Program-made: the position numbers and the translations under genes | In this document: positions 48,900 to 58,536 of the stretch, piece after piece | How positions within the stretch are numbered: position 1 is the stretch's first letter | How the letters are laid out: each line of letters opens with the position of its first letter | Notes under the pieces: generated by a model | Seen by the model: the letters and a program-made list of their open reading frames with translations, nothing else | The model's database searches: none | Told to the model about the DNA's origin: nothing | Assembly (NCBI RefSeq): GCF_900102905.1 | Contig: NZ_FNFV01000001.1 | Location: forward strand, 131,501 to 195,500 | Reading direction: 5' to 3' | DNA from: Meinhardsimonia xiamenensis | GTDB lineage: Bacteria > Pseudomonadota > Alphaproteobacteria > Rhodobacterales > Rhodobacteraceae | Length of the DNA: 64,000 nt

Positions 48900-50204
48900 A
48901 TGACCGACCTGACCCCACGCGAGATCGTCTCCGAGCTTGACCGTTTCATCATCGGCCAGCAGGAGGCAAAGCGCGCCGTCGCCGTGGCGCTCAGAAACCG
49001 CTGGCGGCGCAAGCGGCTCGACCCGGCGCTGCGCGAGGAGGTCTACCCGAAGAACATCCTCATGATCGGGCCGACCGGCGTCGGCAAGACGGAGATCAGC
49101 CGTCGGCTCGCCAGGCTCGCCCAGGCGCCCTTCATCAAGGTGGAAGCGACCAAGTTCACCGAGGTGGGCTATGTCGGCCGCGACGTGGAACAGATCATTC
49201 GCGATCTCGTCGAGGCGTCGATGACCATGACCCGCGCCCGGATGCGCGAGGAGGTGCGCGCCCGCGCCGAGAAGGCGGCCGAGGATCGCGTGATCGAGGC
49301 CCTCGCCGGGCCGGATGCGCGCGAGGCCACGCGCGAGCGCTTCCGCCAGAAGCTGCGCGCGGGCGAGCTCGATGAGGTGGAAATCGAGATCGAGGTGGCC
49401 GACCACTCCAACCCCATGCAGATGCTGGAGATCCCCGGCCAGCCCGGCGGCATGGGCATGCTCAACCTCGGCGACATCTTCGGCCGCGCCTTCGGCGGGC
49501 GGCGGACGCGGCGGCGCATGACCGTGGCCGACAGTCACGACGTGCTCGTGGCCGAGGAAGCCGACAAGCTTCTTGATGATGAGGCCGTCACGCGTGCAGC
49601 GCTCGAGGCGGCGCAGGAAAACGGCATCGTCTTCATCGACGAGATCGACAAGGTCTGCGCCCGCGCCGAAACGCGCGGCGCCGATGTCAGCCGCGAGGGC
49701 GTGCAGCGCGACCTTCTTCCGCTGATCGAGGGCACGACCGTTTCCACCAAGTACGGCCCCGTGAACACCGATCACATCCTCTTCATCGCCTCGGGGGCCT
49801 TCCACATCGCCAAGCCCTCCGACCTTCTGCCCGAGCTTCAGGGCCGCCTGCCCATCCGGGTGGAGCTGCGCGCGCTGACCGAGGCCGATTTCGTGCGCAT
49901 CCTCACCGAAACCGACAATGCGCTCACGCGCCAGTATGCCGCGCTCATGGAAACCGAAGACGTTCACGTGCGCTTCACCGATGACGGCATCAAGGCGCTC
50001 GCGCGCATCGCCGCCGAGGTGAACAAGTCCGTCGAGAACATCGGCGCGCGGCGGCTTTATACGGTGATGGAACGGGTGTTCGAGGAACTCAGCTTCACCG
50101 CGCCCGACCGCGCCGGCGAGGAGGTTGTGGTGGATGCCGCCTTCGTCGAGAAGAACCTCGGCGAACTGACCCGCTCGGCCGATCTCAGCCGCTACGTGCT
50201 CTGA
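48900..50204 (+). CDS. hslU: HslU ATPase subunit of the HslVU protease
   Basis: A 434-residue AAA+ unfoldase. Walker A is [18 protein letters not shown], Walker B is [12 protein letters not shown], and the pore motif is [15 protein letters not shown]. The I-domain lies about 105-235, and the C-terminal HslV-contacting end is LSRYVL. The start at 48900 has AGAGG; an upstream ATG at 48894 adds two residues. The protease subunit gene hslV, which normally sits directly upstream, is not there: the preceding gene is the AhpD-like one. Confidence 0.96.
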   Translation: MTDLTPREIVSELDRFIIGQQEAKRAVAVALRNRWRRKRLDPALREEVYPKNILMIGPTGVGKTEISRRLARLAQAPFIKVEATKFTEVGYVGRDVEQIIRDLVEASMTMTRARMREEVRARAEKAAEDRVIEALAGPDAREATRERFRQKLRAGELDEVEIEIEVADHSNPMQMLEIPGQPGGMGMLNLGDIFGRAFGGRRTRRRMTVADSHDVLVAEEADKLLDDEAVTRAALEAAQENGIVFIDEIDKVCARAETRGADVSREGVQRDLLPLIEGTTVSTKYGPVNTDHILFIASGAFHIAKPSDLLPELQGRLPIRVELRALTEADFVRILTETDNALTRQYAALMETEDVHVRFTDDGIKALARIAAEVNKSVENIGARRLYTVMERVFEELSFTAPDRAGEEVVVDAAFVEKNLGELTRSADLSRYVL

Positions 50205-50223
50205 ACCGCGAAAGGCTACCGCC

Positions 50224-51363
50224 ATGTCCCGCCCGGCCGCTGCCCCTCCCGCCCATCCGTCGCGCAGATGGGTGCTTGCCGGTCTCGCCGGGACGGCGCT
50301 TGCAGGCTGCGCGGCCCGTCCGCGCCTGGTGCCGGCCGGCCCTGCGGCGGAGATGTCGAGGGTGCGCTCCGTCTATGTCGGCACGACGCGGCGCTACGAA
50401 GGTGGCCTCGGCTTTGGCGCCGGGCGCAGCGCCGGAATCGCCTTTGCGCGCTACGACGTGTCCGTGCCGCCCGAGCGTCAGCCCGGAGAATTCGACTGGC
50501 CGGTCGGGCGCGAGGCGCCCGATCCTGCGCGCCACTTCCTGCTCGCCGGGGGCGAGATCTTCGACGGCGCGCGGCCTTTCCGCGCCGATCTGGCCCGCGC
50601 TCTTGCCGCGCGCCCGCGCAGCGATCGCGAGGCGGTCATCTACGTGCACGGCTTCAACAACACCTTCGATGAAGCGGTTCTGCGGCTCGTGCAGCTGGCC
50701 GAGGATTTCGAGCTTCCCGCGGTTGCGGTGCATTTTTCATGGCCCAGTGCGGGCACGCCCGTGGGCTACGCCTATGACCGCGACAGCGTGCTGTATTCCC
50801 GCGATGGGCTGCTGCGGCTGATCGCCGAGGTCGAGAGGGCCGGCGTGCGGCGCATCGTGCTGGTCGGGCACTCGCTTGGCTCGATGCTGGTGATGGAGGC
50901 GCTGCGCCAGATGGCGGTGGAGGCTCCGGGCAGCGTCGCACGGCGCATCGGCGGGGTCATCCTCATCTCCCCCGATCTCGATGTCGATCTGTTCCGCGCC
51001 CAGGCCCGGCGCATCGGGAGGCTTCCACAGCCCTTCGGCATCTTCGTCTCCCGCCGCGACCGGGTGCTGACCCTTTCGGCCTCGCTCACCGGCCGGCGTG
51101 ACAGGCTGGGCAACCTGCGCTCCTTCGACCGGGTCGCCGATCTTGACGTGACCGTCATCGACATCACCGCCTTCTCGGCCGATGCCGCCGGCCATTTCAC
51201 CCTGGGCAATTCGCCGGCGCTGATCAGCCTGTTCTCGCGTGCCGATGCCTTCGAGGCAGCCTTCCGCGGCGACAGTGCGGGCAACGCGGGGCTGGCCATG
51301 GGCACCGTGCTGACCGTGCGCAATGCCACGGCAATCATCGTCAATCCGCTGCTTGCGCAGTAG
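50224..51363 (+). CDS. lipoprotein alpha/beta hydrolase (DUF900 type)
   Basis: A 379-residue esterase-like protein. The N-terminus has a double-Arg followed by a lipobox (RRWVLAGLAGTALAGC), so it is probably a lipoprotein exported by Sec or Tat. The alpha/beta hydrolase (DUF900) motifs are VIYVHGFNNTFDEAVLR, the nucleophile elbow IVLVGHSLGSMLVMEAL and SPDLDVDLF. It likely faces the periplasm, and its substrate is unknown. It follows hslU by 19 bp. Confidence 0.88.
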   Translation: MSRPAAAPPAHPSRRWVLAGLAGTALAGCAARPRLVPAGPAAEMSRVRSVYVGTTRRYEGGLGFGAGRSAGIAFARYDVSVPPERQPGEFDWPVGREAPDPARHFLLAGGEIFDGARPFRADLARALAARPRSDREAVIYVHGFNNTFDEAVLRLVQLAEDFELPAVAVHFSWPSAGTPVGYAYDRDSVLYSRDGLLRLIAEVERAGVRRIVLVGHSLGSMLVMEALRQMAVEAPGSVARRIGGVILISPDLDVDLFRAQARRIGRLPQPFGIFVSRRDRVLTLSASLTGRRDRLGNLRSFDRVADLDVTVIDITAFSADAAGHFTLGNSPALISLFSRADAFEAAFRGDSAGNAGLAMGTVLTVRNATAIIVNPLLAQ

Positions 51364-51397
51364 CCGGCCTCCGCGCCGGCCACGGCTCGGCGCCGTG
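51363..51397. terminator. hairpins between convergent genes
   Basis: GCCGGC-ctccgc-GCCGGC and CACGGC...GCCGTG (51381-51397) lie in the 42-bp gap between the hydrolase and the smr gene. Neither has a T run. Confidence 0.3.
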
Positions 51398-51405
51398 CCC
51401 GCCCT

Positions 51406-52041
51406 TCAGCGCCTCGGCGTCTTTCGCAGGCGCACGTAGAGGGCACCCTCGCCGCCGTGCCGGCGGTGGGCGGTGCCGACCTCGGCCACCGCCAGCGCCA
51501 TCGGGCCGGTGCGAAGCCAGACCGGCACCTGACGGCGCAGGATTCCCCGCCGGTACGGAAAGGGCGGCTCCTCACGCCCGGATCCCTTGCCGGTGATGAC
51601 CAGCACAAGCCGCAGCCCCCGCGCCTGCGCCGAGAGAATGAAGCGCGTCAGCGCCTCATGCGCCTCGTCAAGTGTCATGCCGTGCAGGTCGATGCGGGCC
51701 TCGGGTGCGGTCTTGCCCCGGGCGAGCCGCCGCAGGCTCCGGCGATCGAGGGAGATCGTCGCCTCTTCGCGCCGGGGTTCGGCGGCCGTCGTCGCCCATG
51801 TCTGCGCCTTCTCGCCGATGCGGAAAGGCTCGACCCGCTCCACGTGCTCCGGGGTATCGGGCACCGCGCCGGGCAGGACGGCAGCGCGCGGCGGCTCCAG
51901 CTCGCGCGGGGCGAGGGTCTCTGGCAGGCCTTCCAGCGGCCCCGCCCCGTTGCCGGCCCGCATGGGCCTGGCCGAAGCGGCCACCCGGCTCCAGAGCCGG
52001 CGCTCCTCCTCGGTAAGCCTGCGTTCGCGGCGCCGGCTCAT
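51406..52041 (-). CDS. Smr-domain protein
   Basis: A 211-residue protein with a C-terminal Smr domain (about 115-205): ARIDLHGMTLDEAHEALTRF and LVLVITGKGSGREEPPF. The N-terminal half is Arg/Pro-rich and low in order. Stand-alone Smr proteins have nicking endonuclease activity in some bacteria; others act in ribosome rescue. Its start overlaps the mltA stop (ATGA), making it the last gene of tim44-like/mltA/smr. Confidence 0.9.
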   Translation of the reverse strand: MSRRRERRLTEEERRLWSRVAASARPMRAGNGAGPLEGLPETLAPRELEPPRAAVLPGAVPDTPEHVERVEPFRIGEKAQTWATTAAEPRREEATISLDRRSLRRLARGKTAPEARIDLHGMTLDEAHEALTRFILSAQARGLRLVLVITGKGSGREEPPFPYRRGILRRQVPVWLRTGPMALAVAEVGTAHRRHGGEGALYVRLRKTPRR

Positions 52042-53084
52042 CCCTGCCCCTCCGGTGCCAGCGCATAGGCCTGCGGGATGGGCAGCAGCACCACCAGCCG
52101 GCCGGGATCGCGGATCTTGCCCGCCGCCCGCCCCGCGGCGCGCCCGGTGCCAAAGAAGATATCCGCCCTTTGAGCGCCCTTGATGGCCGAGCCGGTGTCC
52201 TGCGCCACCATCAGCCGCCGCATCGGCGCGCGCCCGGCCTTTTCGATCCAAACCGGGGCGCCAAGCGGCACGAAGGCCGGGTCGACCGCCAGCGAGCGCA
52301 GGGGCGTGAGCGGCCGGTTCATCGCGCCGCGCGGCCCTTCATGGTCGGCGAGGTCATCGATGACGCGGAAAAAGACAAAGGACGGGTTGTGTTGCAGAAG
52401 CCTGCGCCCCTCCACGGGATTGCGCCGGACCCAGTTGCGGATCACCGCCGCCGAGACCTGATGCGGCGCGTAGATGCCGCGGCGCACCATCTCTTCGCCG
52501 ATCGAACGATAGGGCCTGCCGTTGCTGCCGGCGTAGCCGACCCGGATGCCGCTGCCGTCGGGATAGCGGATGCGCCCCGAACCCTGGACATGCAGAAAGA
52601 ACAGCTCCACGGGGTCATCCACCCAGGCGATTTCCAGTCCGCGTCCCTCGAGCGCGCCCGATTCGATTTCCGCGCGGGTCAGCCACGGGCCGGGATTGTC
52701 GCGCAGCTCCGGCGGCAGCCGATAGAGCGGATAGCGATAACGTGCCGTCGGCACCGGCGAACCGTTCAGCTCGGGTTCGAAATAGCCGGTGAAGAGCGGC
52801 GCGGCGCCATCCTCGATGAGCACCGGGCGAAAGAAGAGCTCGAAGAAGCTGCGAGCCGCCTCGGGCTTCGTCTGGGTGGCGAGTGCGCAGAGCGCCGGCC
52901 AGTCGGGGCCATCGAGATCCGGGCAGGTCTCGAGAAACACGGACAGCGCCTCGGCATGGTCGTCGGCGCTCCAGCCCTCGAGGTCTGCGAAGGTGAGCAC
53001 GGTATGGCGCACCTCACCTGCCGAGGGCGCGGCGCTCATCGCGAGCCCTGCGGCAACCACGGCGGCAAGGCGGGCGCGACTCAT
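52038..53084 (-). CDS. mltA: membrane-bound lytic murein transglycosylase A
   Basis: A 348-residue MltA. A signal peptide (MSRARLAAVVAAGLAMSAAPSAG) is present; there is no lipobox, so it may be soluble in the periplasm. The MltA domain (about 90-250) shows LFTGYFEPELNGS and FFLHVQGSGRI, and the 3D domain at the C-terminus has RLMVAQDTGSAIKGAQRADIFFG with the catalytic Asp region. It cleaves peptidoglycan to 1,6-anhydromuropeptides. Co-transcribed with the Tim44-like and smr genes through ATGA overlaps. Confidence 0.93.
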   Translation of the reverse strand: MSRARLAAVVAAGLAMSAAPSAGEVRHTVLTFADLEGWSADDHAEALSVFLETCPDLDGPDWPALCALATQTKPEAARSFFELFFRPVLIEDGAAPLFTGYFEPELNGSPVPTARYRYPLYRLPPELRDNPGPWLTRAEIESGALEGRGLEIAWVDDPVELFFLHVQGSGRIRYPDGSGIRVGYAGSNGRPYRSIGEEMVRRGIYAPHQVSAAVIRNWVRRNPVEGRRLLQHNPSFVFFRVIDDLADHEGPRGAMNRPLTPLRSLAVDPAFVPLGAPVWIEKAGRAPMRRLMVAQDTGSAIKGAQRADIFFGTGRAAGRAAGKIRDPGRLVVLLPIPQAYALAPEGQG

Positions 53085-53743
53085 TCGCCGGTGGCGACCA
53101 GCTTCCAGTTCGGATCTTCGTCGCCCATGATCCGCGCGAACGTCCAGGTGTCGCGCTGCTTCTTTATCTCGGTCGGGCTGCCCTCCACGATCTCGCCCTC
53201 GGCGTTGCGCACCACGCTGGTGATCTCCGCGACGAAGCGCACGGTGATCTCCGCCTCCCGCGTCTTGGGGTCGAAGTGCGCATCGACGATCTGGATGTCG
53301 CGGATCCCGACGAAATTCGCCTCGATGGTCAGACCCTGCTGGCGGCGCTGGTCGATCACCTCGGCAAAGCTTTCGTAAACCTCCCGGTCAAGCAGGGGCA
53401 GAAGCTCGTCGATCTCGCCGCGCTCGTAGGCCATGAGGATCATCTCGTACGCCGCGCGCGCGCCCTGCAGGAATTCGGTGACGGAGAAGTCAGGCTCCAC
53501 CGCCTTCATCGCCGCGAGAGCGCGGGCGGCGTCGCTGTCGGCGGGAACATGGTCGGTGATGTCGCGATCAGGTCCGCCCTCGATGACCTCGAAGCCGGGG
53601 CGCCGCGGGGCTGCGTCTTCACGCGGCAGGGGCGCGGGTGGTTTCTCGAAACCCTCCCGCGTGCCGAGCACGCTGCGAAGCCGCAGGATCAGGAAGACCG
53701 CAATGGCGGCAAGCACCAGCAGCTGGATCAGGGAGGAGCCCAT
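53081..53743 (-). CDS. Tim44-like protein TimA
   Basis: A 220-residue inner-membrane-associated protein. A single N-terminal helix (LIQLLVLAAIAVFLILRL) and a Tim44 domain (about 85-218: FLQGARAAYEMILMAYERGE and WTFARIMGDEDPNWKLVATGE) are visible. TimA of alphaproteobacteria is considered an ancestor-like relative of mitochondrial Tim44; the role is not settled. It heads the tim44-like/mltA/smr operon and is divergent from fxsA-secB. Confidence 0.9.
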   Translation of the reverse strand: MGSSLIQLLVLAAIAVFLILRLRSVLGTREGFEKPPAPLPREDAAPRRPGFEVIEGGPDRDITDHVPADSDAARALAAMKAVEPDFSVTEFLQGARAAYEMILMAYERGEIDELLPLLDREVYESFAEVIDQRRQQGLTIEANFVGIRDIQIVDAHFDPKTREAEITVRFVAEITSVVRNAEGEIVEGSPTEIKKQRDTWTFARIMGDEDPNWKLVATGE

Positions 53744-53851
53744 TCACGACCTCTTTCGCCCGGCGCGGCTTAAATCGCCGCCTTTCGCACCCTATGTAGG
53801 GTCTGGCTTGAGCCCTGTCCACCGGAGGCAGACGCGGCTGGAGGTTTTGCC

Positions 53852-54346
53852 ATGTGGCTTTTTGCCATCTTTCTCGCGGTTCCGCTGGTGGAGATCGCGC
53901 TTTTCATCACCGTCGGCGGCGCCATAGGGCTGTGGCCGACACTTGCCATCGTCGTGCTCACCGCGCTTGTCGGCACATGGCTCGTGCGCAGTCAGGGTTT
54001 GCAGACCCTTCGCGCCCTGCGCGGGGCACTCGACAGGCTCGATGATCCGACCCGCCCCCTGGGGCATGGCGCGATGATCCTGTTCGCCGGGGCGCTTCTG
54101 GTCACGCCGGGCTTCTTCACCGATACGGTCGGGTTCCTGCTTCTCGTGCCCGGTATCCGCGAGGCGCTGTTCAGGGTCATCGTCTCCCATGCTCGCGTCG
54201 AAGCCTTCAGCGCCCACGTCGCGGCATCGCCGGGCCAGCCGAAGGGCGAGGTGATTGACGGTGATTACGAGGAAGTCGGCCCCGAGGCGCCCCGCCGCCC
54301 CACCCATCGCCCCGCCCGGCCGCCTTCGGGCTGGACACGGCATTGA
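53852..54346 (+). CDS. fxsA: FxsA family membrane protein
   Basis: A 164-residue FxsA protein with two to three membrane segments (LFAIFLAVPLVEIALFITVG, WPTLAIVVLTALVGTWLV, and about residues 70-100). Family motifs are PLVEIALF and GALLVTPGFFTDTVGFLLLVP. FxsA suppresses F-exclusion of phage T7 in E. coli when overproduced; its normal role is unknown. The start has GGAGG. Together with secB it is divergent from the Tim44-like operon. Confidence 0.9.
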   Translation: MWLFAIFLAVPLVEIALFITVGGAIGLWPTLAIVVLTALVGTWLVRSQGLQTLRALRGALDRLDDPTRPLGHGAMILFAGALLVTPGFFTDTVGFLLLVPGIREALFRVIVSHARVEAFSAHVAASPGQPKGEVIDGDYEEVGPEAPRRPTHRPARPPSGWTRH

Positions 54347-54400
54347 GCCCGGCCGGTTCGCTTGCTAGAGGGCAGGGGAACCGGATTCAGGGAGAGACTC

Positions 54401-54928
54401 ATGGCCGAGACCGGCAATGGCGCGCCCCAGCCAGGCGCGCAAGGCAACGAGGCGCAACAACCCGCGCAACCCCGCATGCAGGTTCTGGGGCAGTTCATCC
54501 GCGACCTGTCCTTCGAGAATGTGCTGGCCACGAAGGGCGCGCAGGGCGAGGTTCAGCCCGATGTCGAGGTGCAGGTGAAGCTTGACGCGCGCAAGCGGCC
54601 GACACCGAACCAGTACGAGGTGTACACCAAATTCACCATCACCTCGAAGAACAAGGCGGCCGAGGGCATCCTCTTCATTCTGGAGCTCGACTATGGCGGG
54701 CTGTTCCAGATCGAGAACATCCCCGAGGAGCAGCTTCATCCCTTCCTGCTCATCGAGTGCCCGCGCATGCTGTTTCCCTTCGTGCGCCGCATCGTCGCCG
54801 ACCTCACCCGCGACGGCGGCTTCCCGCCGCTCAATCTCGAGAACATCGACTGGGTGGCGCTTTACCGGCAGGAAATCATGCGCCGCGCGGCCGAGCAGCA
54901 GGGCGGAGGCGCAGCCGGCACCGCCTGA
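54401..54928 (+). CDS. secB: protein-export chaperone SecB
   Basis: A 175-residue SecB that holds preproteins unfolded and delivers them to SecA. Motifs are VLGQFIRDLSFENV near residue 28 and LHPFLLIECPRMLFPFVRRIV near residue 120, ending in PLNLENIDWVALY. The N-terminus is longer and rich in Gln/Ala/Gly. The start has GGGAGAG. It is convergent with dnaQ, with only 4 bp between stops. Confidence 0.96.
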   Translation: MAETGNGAPQPGAQGNEAQQPAQPRMQVLGQFIRDLSFENVLATKGAQGEVQPDVEVQVKLDARKRPTPNQYEVYTKFTITSKNKAAEGILFILELDYGGLFQIENIPEEQLHPFLLIECPRMLFPFVRRIVADLTRDGGFPPLNLENIDWVALYRQEIMRRAAEQQGGGAAGTA

Positions 54929-54932
54929 CGGC

Positions 54933-55631
54933 TCAGGCGAAGCGTCTCCACAGTGCCTCGGAACCCAGCCTCTTGACCGCCTCTTCATGCGCGGCGGCTT
55001 CGGCAGCGCTCAGCCGTGAGGGCAGCGGCCTGGGCCGTGGGCCGGCACGCCAGTCATCTTCGCGCGTGCCAGCACCCGCGGCCGCCGATCCTGCGCCGGC
55101 AAGGCCGAAATCGGGCTGTCGGCCGCCGATCAGCTCGAGATAGACCTCGGCGAGAATCTGCGAGTCGAGAAGCGCGCCGTGCAAGGTGCGGTTCGAGTTG
55201 TCGACGCCGAAGCGGCGGCACAGGGCATCAAGCGAAGCGGGCGCGCCCGGAAACTTCTGACGGGCGATGGCCAGCGTGTCGACGGCACGGCTCCACTCGA
55301 TCCGGGGAAACCCCGCCCAGTCGAGCTCGGCATTCAGGAAACGCATGTCGAAGCTGGCGTTGTGGATGACCAGCTTCGCATCGCCGATGAAGTCGAGAAA
55401 TTCGCCCGCGATCTCGGCGAAACGCGGCTTGTCGGCCAGGAACTCGTTGCTCAGCCCGTGCACCTGAAAGGCCTCCTCGGGCATGTCGCGCTCGGGGTTG
55501 ATGTACTGGTGATACGTCCGCCCTGTCGGAAGGTGATTGACCAGCTCCACTGCACCAATCTCGACGATCCGGTCTCCCGCGTCGGGGTCAAGCCCGGTGG
55601 TTTCGGTGTCAAGCACGATCTCGCGCATCAT
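54933..55631 (-). CDS. dnaQ: DNA polymerase III epsilon subunit
   Basis: A 232-residue 3'-5' proofreading exonuclease of the DEDDh type: Exo [12 protein letters not shown], Exo [17 protein letters not shown], Exo III with [15 protein letters not shown]. The C-terminal tail (about 180-232) is Pro/Ala/Gly-rich and ends in a short helix for polymerase contact. Two adjacent ATGs (55631, 55628) precede; AAGG lies 8 bases before the first. It overlaps the end of coaE by 23 bp. Confidence 0.95.
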   Translation of the reverse strand: MMREIVLDTETTGLDPDAGDRIVEIGAVELVNHLPTGRTYHQYINPERDMPEEAFQVHGLSNEFLADKPRFAEIAGEFLDFIGDAKLVIHNASFDMRFLNAELDWAGFPRIEWSRAVDTLAIARQKFPGAPASLDALCRRFGVDNSNRTLHGALLDSQILAEVYLELIGGRQPDFGLAGAGSAAAGAGTREDDWRAGPRPRPLPSRLSAAEAAAHEEAVKRLGSEALWRRFA

Positions 55632-56229
55632 CCAGTCGCCTTCTTATGTCTTCGATCACGCGACGCACCCGGGCGCGCGCGTGTTCCATGCTGGTTGTCT
55701 CGATCACGTAATCGGCGCGTCGCCGCTTCTCCGCGTCGGGCAGTTGCTTGGCCAGAATCGTCTCGAACTGCTCTTCGGTCATCCCCGGCCGCGCCATCAC
55801 CCGCCGCCGCTGCACATCCGGCGGGGCGGAGACCACGACGATCGCGTCAACCTCATCTTCCGCACCCGTCTCGAACAGCAGCGGGATGTCGAGCACCACG
55901 ATGTCACCCCTGGCATTTCGCAGAAACACCTCCCTGTCCCTCGCGACCAAGGGGTGCACGACCTTCTCGATCATGGCCAGCGCTTCGGGTTCTCGCGCGA
56001 TGATCGCCCGCAAAGCCGCGCGATCGACCGCGCCATCGACGATCGCCTGCGGGAAAAGCCGCGCGATCTCGGCGACCGCCGCGCCTCCCGGCGAATAGAG
56101 GCGGTGCACGGCGGCATCCGCATCCCATACCTCCAGGCCCTCCTCGCGGAACATCGCGGCGGTAGTCGACTTGCCCATGCCGATGGAACCGGTCAGGCCA
56201 ATGCGGAAGGGTCGATGCGCCTTCTTCAT
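55609..56229 (-). CDS. coaE: dephospho-CoA kinase
   Basis: A 206-residue P-loop kinase for the last step of CoA synthesis. P-loop: [17 protein letters not shown] at residue 11. The CoA-binding region is [11 protein letters not shown], and the lid-type region is [17 protein letters not shown]. It lies between aroE (ATGA overlap) and dnaQ (23-bp overlap), the order conserved near alphaproteobacterial origins. Confidence 0.95.
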   Translation of the reverse strand: MKKAHRPFRIGLTGSIGMGKSTTAAMFREEGLEVWDADAAVHRLYSPGGAAVAEIARLFPQAIVDGAVDRAALRAIIAREPEALAMIEKVVHPLVARDREVFLRNARGDIVVLDIPLLFETGAEDEVDAIVVVSAPPDVQRRRVMARPGMTEEQFETILAKQLPDAEKRRRADYVIETTSMEHARARVRRVIEDIRRRLDDARDRA

Positions 56230-57065
56230 TCGGCGAGCACGATGCGCCTGAGTTCCTCGTCGACCTCGGGCCGCCGGCCGAACCAGCGCTCGAAGCCCGG
56301 CACCGCCTGATGAAGCAGCATTCCGAGGCCGTCCACCACGGTGCAGCCGAGCTCGCGCGCCCGGCAGAGAAATTCGGTCTCAAGCGGTGTGTAGACAAGG
56401 TCGTTGACCACCGCCTGCGGCGAGAGCGCATCAAGCGGGATGCGCAGCGGCGGCTTGCCGGTCATGCCGAGGGAACTTGCATTGACCACGGTCACGCAGC
56501 CTTCAAGCATGTTGCCGGCCTGCACCCAGTCATGCACGACGACCTTGTTGCCGAAATCGTCATGCAGCGCTTCGGCGCGCGCGCGCGTGCGGTTGGCAAG
56601 CCTGATCTCGGGCGCGCCCGCCTCGCTCAGCGCCGCGATCACCGCGCGCGCCGCGCCACCGGCCCCGATGACCGCCGCCGGTCCGGCACGCGGATCCCAG
56701 CCAGGGGCGTTCTCGCGCAGGTTCTGCAGAAATCCGTAGCCGTCGGTGTTGTCCGCGTGAATGAACCCGTCGGGCCGGAAGATCAGCGTGTTGGCCGCGC
56801 CGATCAGCGTCGCTCGATCGGTAACGAGATCGGCGATCCGCAGCGCCGCCTCCTTGTGCGGTATGGTCACGTTGGCGCCCACGAAACCCATCTTGGGCAT
56901 CTCGCGCAGCACCGATTCAAGATCGGCCCGCGAAACATCGAGCGGCACGTAATGGCCTTTCAGGCCATACTTCCTCAGCCAGTACCCGTGCAGACGCGGC
57001 GACAGGCTGTGCGCCACCGGCGAGCCGATCACGGCGGCGAGAGGAATGCGCGGATGGTCGTTCAT
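56226..57065 (-). CDS. aroE: shikimate dehydrogenase
   Basis: A 279-residue NADP-dependent enzyme reducing 3-dehydroshikimate. Substrate-binding Ser pair: [17 protein letters not shown]; the catalytic Lys is in [13 protein letters not shown]; the Asp is in [11 protein letters not shown]. The nucleotide motif is [12 protein letters not shown] followed by the NRTRARAE basic patch typical for NADP. Overlaps maf and coaE by ATGA. Confidence 0.95.
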   Translation of the reverse strand: MNDHPRIPLAAVIGSPVAHSLSPRLHGYWLRKYGLKGHYVPLDVSRADLESVLREMPKMGFVGANVTIPHKEAALRIADLVTDRATLIGAANTLIFRPDGFIHADNTDGYGFLQNLRENAPGWDPRAGPAAVIGAGGAARAVIAALSEAGAPEIRLANRTRARAEALHDDFGNKVVVHDWVQAGNMLEGCVTVVNASSLGMTGKPPLRIPLDALSPQAVVNDLVYTPLETEFLCRARELGCTVVDGLGMLLHQAVPGFERWFGRRPEVDEELRRIVLAE

Positions 57066-57661
57066 GAGCTTATGGCGCCACGCTCGGCCAGATAGTCAAG
57101 CACTTCGAGAAGCGGCATGCCGAGGGCGGAAAACCAGTCCCCCTCGATGCGTGAAAAAAGCCGTATACCTTCGCCCTCGAGCATGAACCCCCCCACGCAA
57201 TGGCGGATCTCCGGCCAGTTTCGCGCCACATAATCATCAAGCCAGCCGGGCGACATCCGCCGCATGGTCAGCGCCACGCTCGAGACGTGGCGCCACACGG
57301 GCCGGCCCGCCTCGCAGATGACGGCCGCCGCGTGCAGATGATGGGTCTGGCCCGCCAGCTCGTCAAGCTGGCCGCGAAGCTCTTCGGGCGTTCCAGCCTT
57401 GGAGTGAATGCGCCCGGCATGTTCGAGAATCTGGTCACTGCCGATCACCAGCGCCTGCGGATGCGCGGCCGAAACCTTGCGCGCCTTCTGGGCCGCAAGT
57501 TCGGCGGCGATGTCACGCGCGCGGGCACCCTCGGCCTGCATCGCGCTGCGCAGCGCCGCCTCGTCGATGCGTGCCGGTCTCACCGCTGCCTCGACCCGGG
57601 CCTGCCGCAGCATGGCCGCGCGGATCGCTGACGACGAGGCGAGGATGATCTCCTGGCTCAT
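57062..57661 (-). CDS. maf: Maf-type nucleoside triphosphate pyrophosphatase
   Basis: A 199-residue Maf protein that hydrolyses non-canonical or bulk nucleoside triphosphates and may check division. Motifs are ILASSSAIRAAML at the N-terminus, ALVIGSDQILEHAG, and the C-terminal EGDWFSALGMPLLEVLDYL. The start at 57661 has only a weak ribosome site. It is the first gene of the leftward maf-aroE-coaE-dnaQ set, next to the candidate origin. Confidence 0.93.
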   Translation of the reverse strand: MSQEIILASSSAIRAAMLRQARVEAAVRPARIDEAALRSAMQAEGARARDIAAELAAQKARKVSAAHPQALVIGSDQILEHAGRIHSKAGTPEELRGQLDELAGQTHHLHAAAVICEAGRPVWRHVSSVALTMRRMSPGWLDDYVARNWPEIRHCVGGFMLEGEGIRLFSRIEGDWFSALGMPLLEVLDYLAERGAISS

Positions 57662-58072
57662 GAATGACTCTGTGGATTTCCCTGTGATCTGGCTCGGGTC
57701 AGTCGCCGGATATCCCGGCGGCGCCGGTGGCTTGCGGTGTATCCCCCGGCGCATGGCTCGATTTGGCAGCTTTCGCTCCACAGGGAAAGCGGTTTTTGCC
57801 GCCTGTGGAAGAATCGGCTGCGAACGTGCCCTTTCGCGAAATGCAAGTGATTCACGTTTCGGTTGTTCTCATCCAAGAGACTGATTTTTATGAGTTTTTT
57901 ATGTGGCATCGGGAGGCGTGGCAGCTTTGCTGCACGAGCAAGGCAAGGCTTGCCTGTGCACCACTCTGGGGAATATGCGTTAATCCACACCATCCACGGC
58001 ACCTACCATAGACAACCACTTTTCTTTTCCTTTCTTTTTTCTGAGACTGGCCGTCAGCGCAGGAGAGCAGGG
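57662..58072. other. candidate chromosomal origin (oriC) region
   Basis: A 411-bp gene-free gap between divergent maf and hemJ. DnaA-box-like sites are TGTGGATTT (57671-57679), TGTGGAAGA (57804-57812) and TAATCCACA (57981-57989), each one or two changes from TTATCCACA. An AT-rich run with two T blocks lies at 57881-57904. Hairpins are GCAGC-ttt-GCTGC (57921-57933) and AGGCAAG-G-CTTGCCT (57941-57955), the latter inside TGCAC/GTGCA arms. The flanking gene sets match those next to the Caulobacter origin. Confidence 0.55.
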
Positions 58073-58525
58073 ATGTCCGAGTTTCTGATCGCGGCTTATC
58101 CGTGGGTGAAGAGCCTGCACGTCATTTCCGTGGTGGCGTGGATGGCCGGGTTGTTCTACCTGCCGCGCCTGTTCGTGTATCACGCAGAGTCCGTGCGCGC
58201 CGGAAGCGAAACCGATCTGCTGTTCCAGACCATGGAATGGAAACTGCTCCGGGTGATCATGAACCCGGCGATGGTGGCGACCTGGGTGTTCGGAATCCTT
58301 CTGGCCCTCACGCCGGGCATCGTGGATTGGGGGGCCGTCTGGCCTTACAGCAAGGCGGTAGGCATCGTCGGGCTCACCTGGTTCCACCACTGGCTGGCGC
58401 GCAGGCGCAAGGAATTTGCCAGCGGACAGAACACGCGATCAGGCCGCCAGTACCGGGTGATGAACGAATTCCCCACACTGATGCTCGTCGTCATCGTGAT
58501 CTCGGTGATCGCGCGTCCGTTCTGA
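58073..58525 (+). CDS. hemJ: protoporphyrinogen oxidase HemJ
   Basis: A 150-residue membrane protein with four helices that oxidises protoporphyrinogen IX in heme and bacteriochlorophyll synthesis. Family motifs: YPWVKSLHVISVVAWMAGLFYLPRLFVYH near the N-terminus with the conserved His, WKLLRVIMNPAM and LTWFHHWLARRRKEF. The start at 58073 has AGGAGAG. It is the first rightward gene after the candidate origin. Confidence 0.93.
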   Translation: MSEFLIAAYPWVKSLHVISVVAWMAGLFYLPRLFVYHAESVRAGSETDLLFQTMEWKLLRVIMNPAMVATWVFGILLALTPGIVDWGAVWPYSKAVGIVGLTWFHHWLARRRKEFASGQNTRSGRQYRVMNEFPTLMLVVIVISVIARPF

Positions 58526-58536
58526 GCGATACGCGA

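Noticed and set aside
57881-58051. T-rich runs in the maf-hemJ gap as intrinsic terminators
   Set aside because: The runs are not preceded by GC stems; the gap separates divergent genes, so no terminator is needed.
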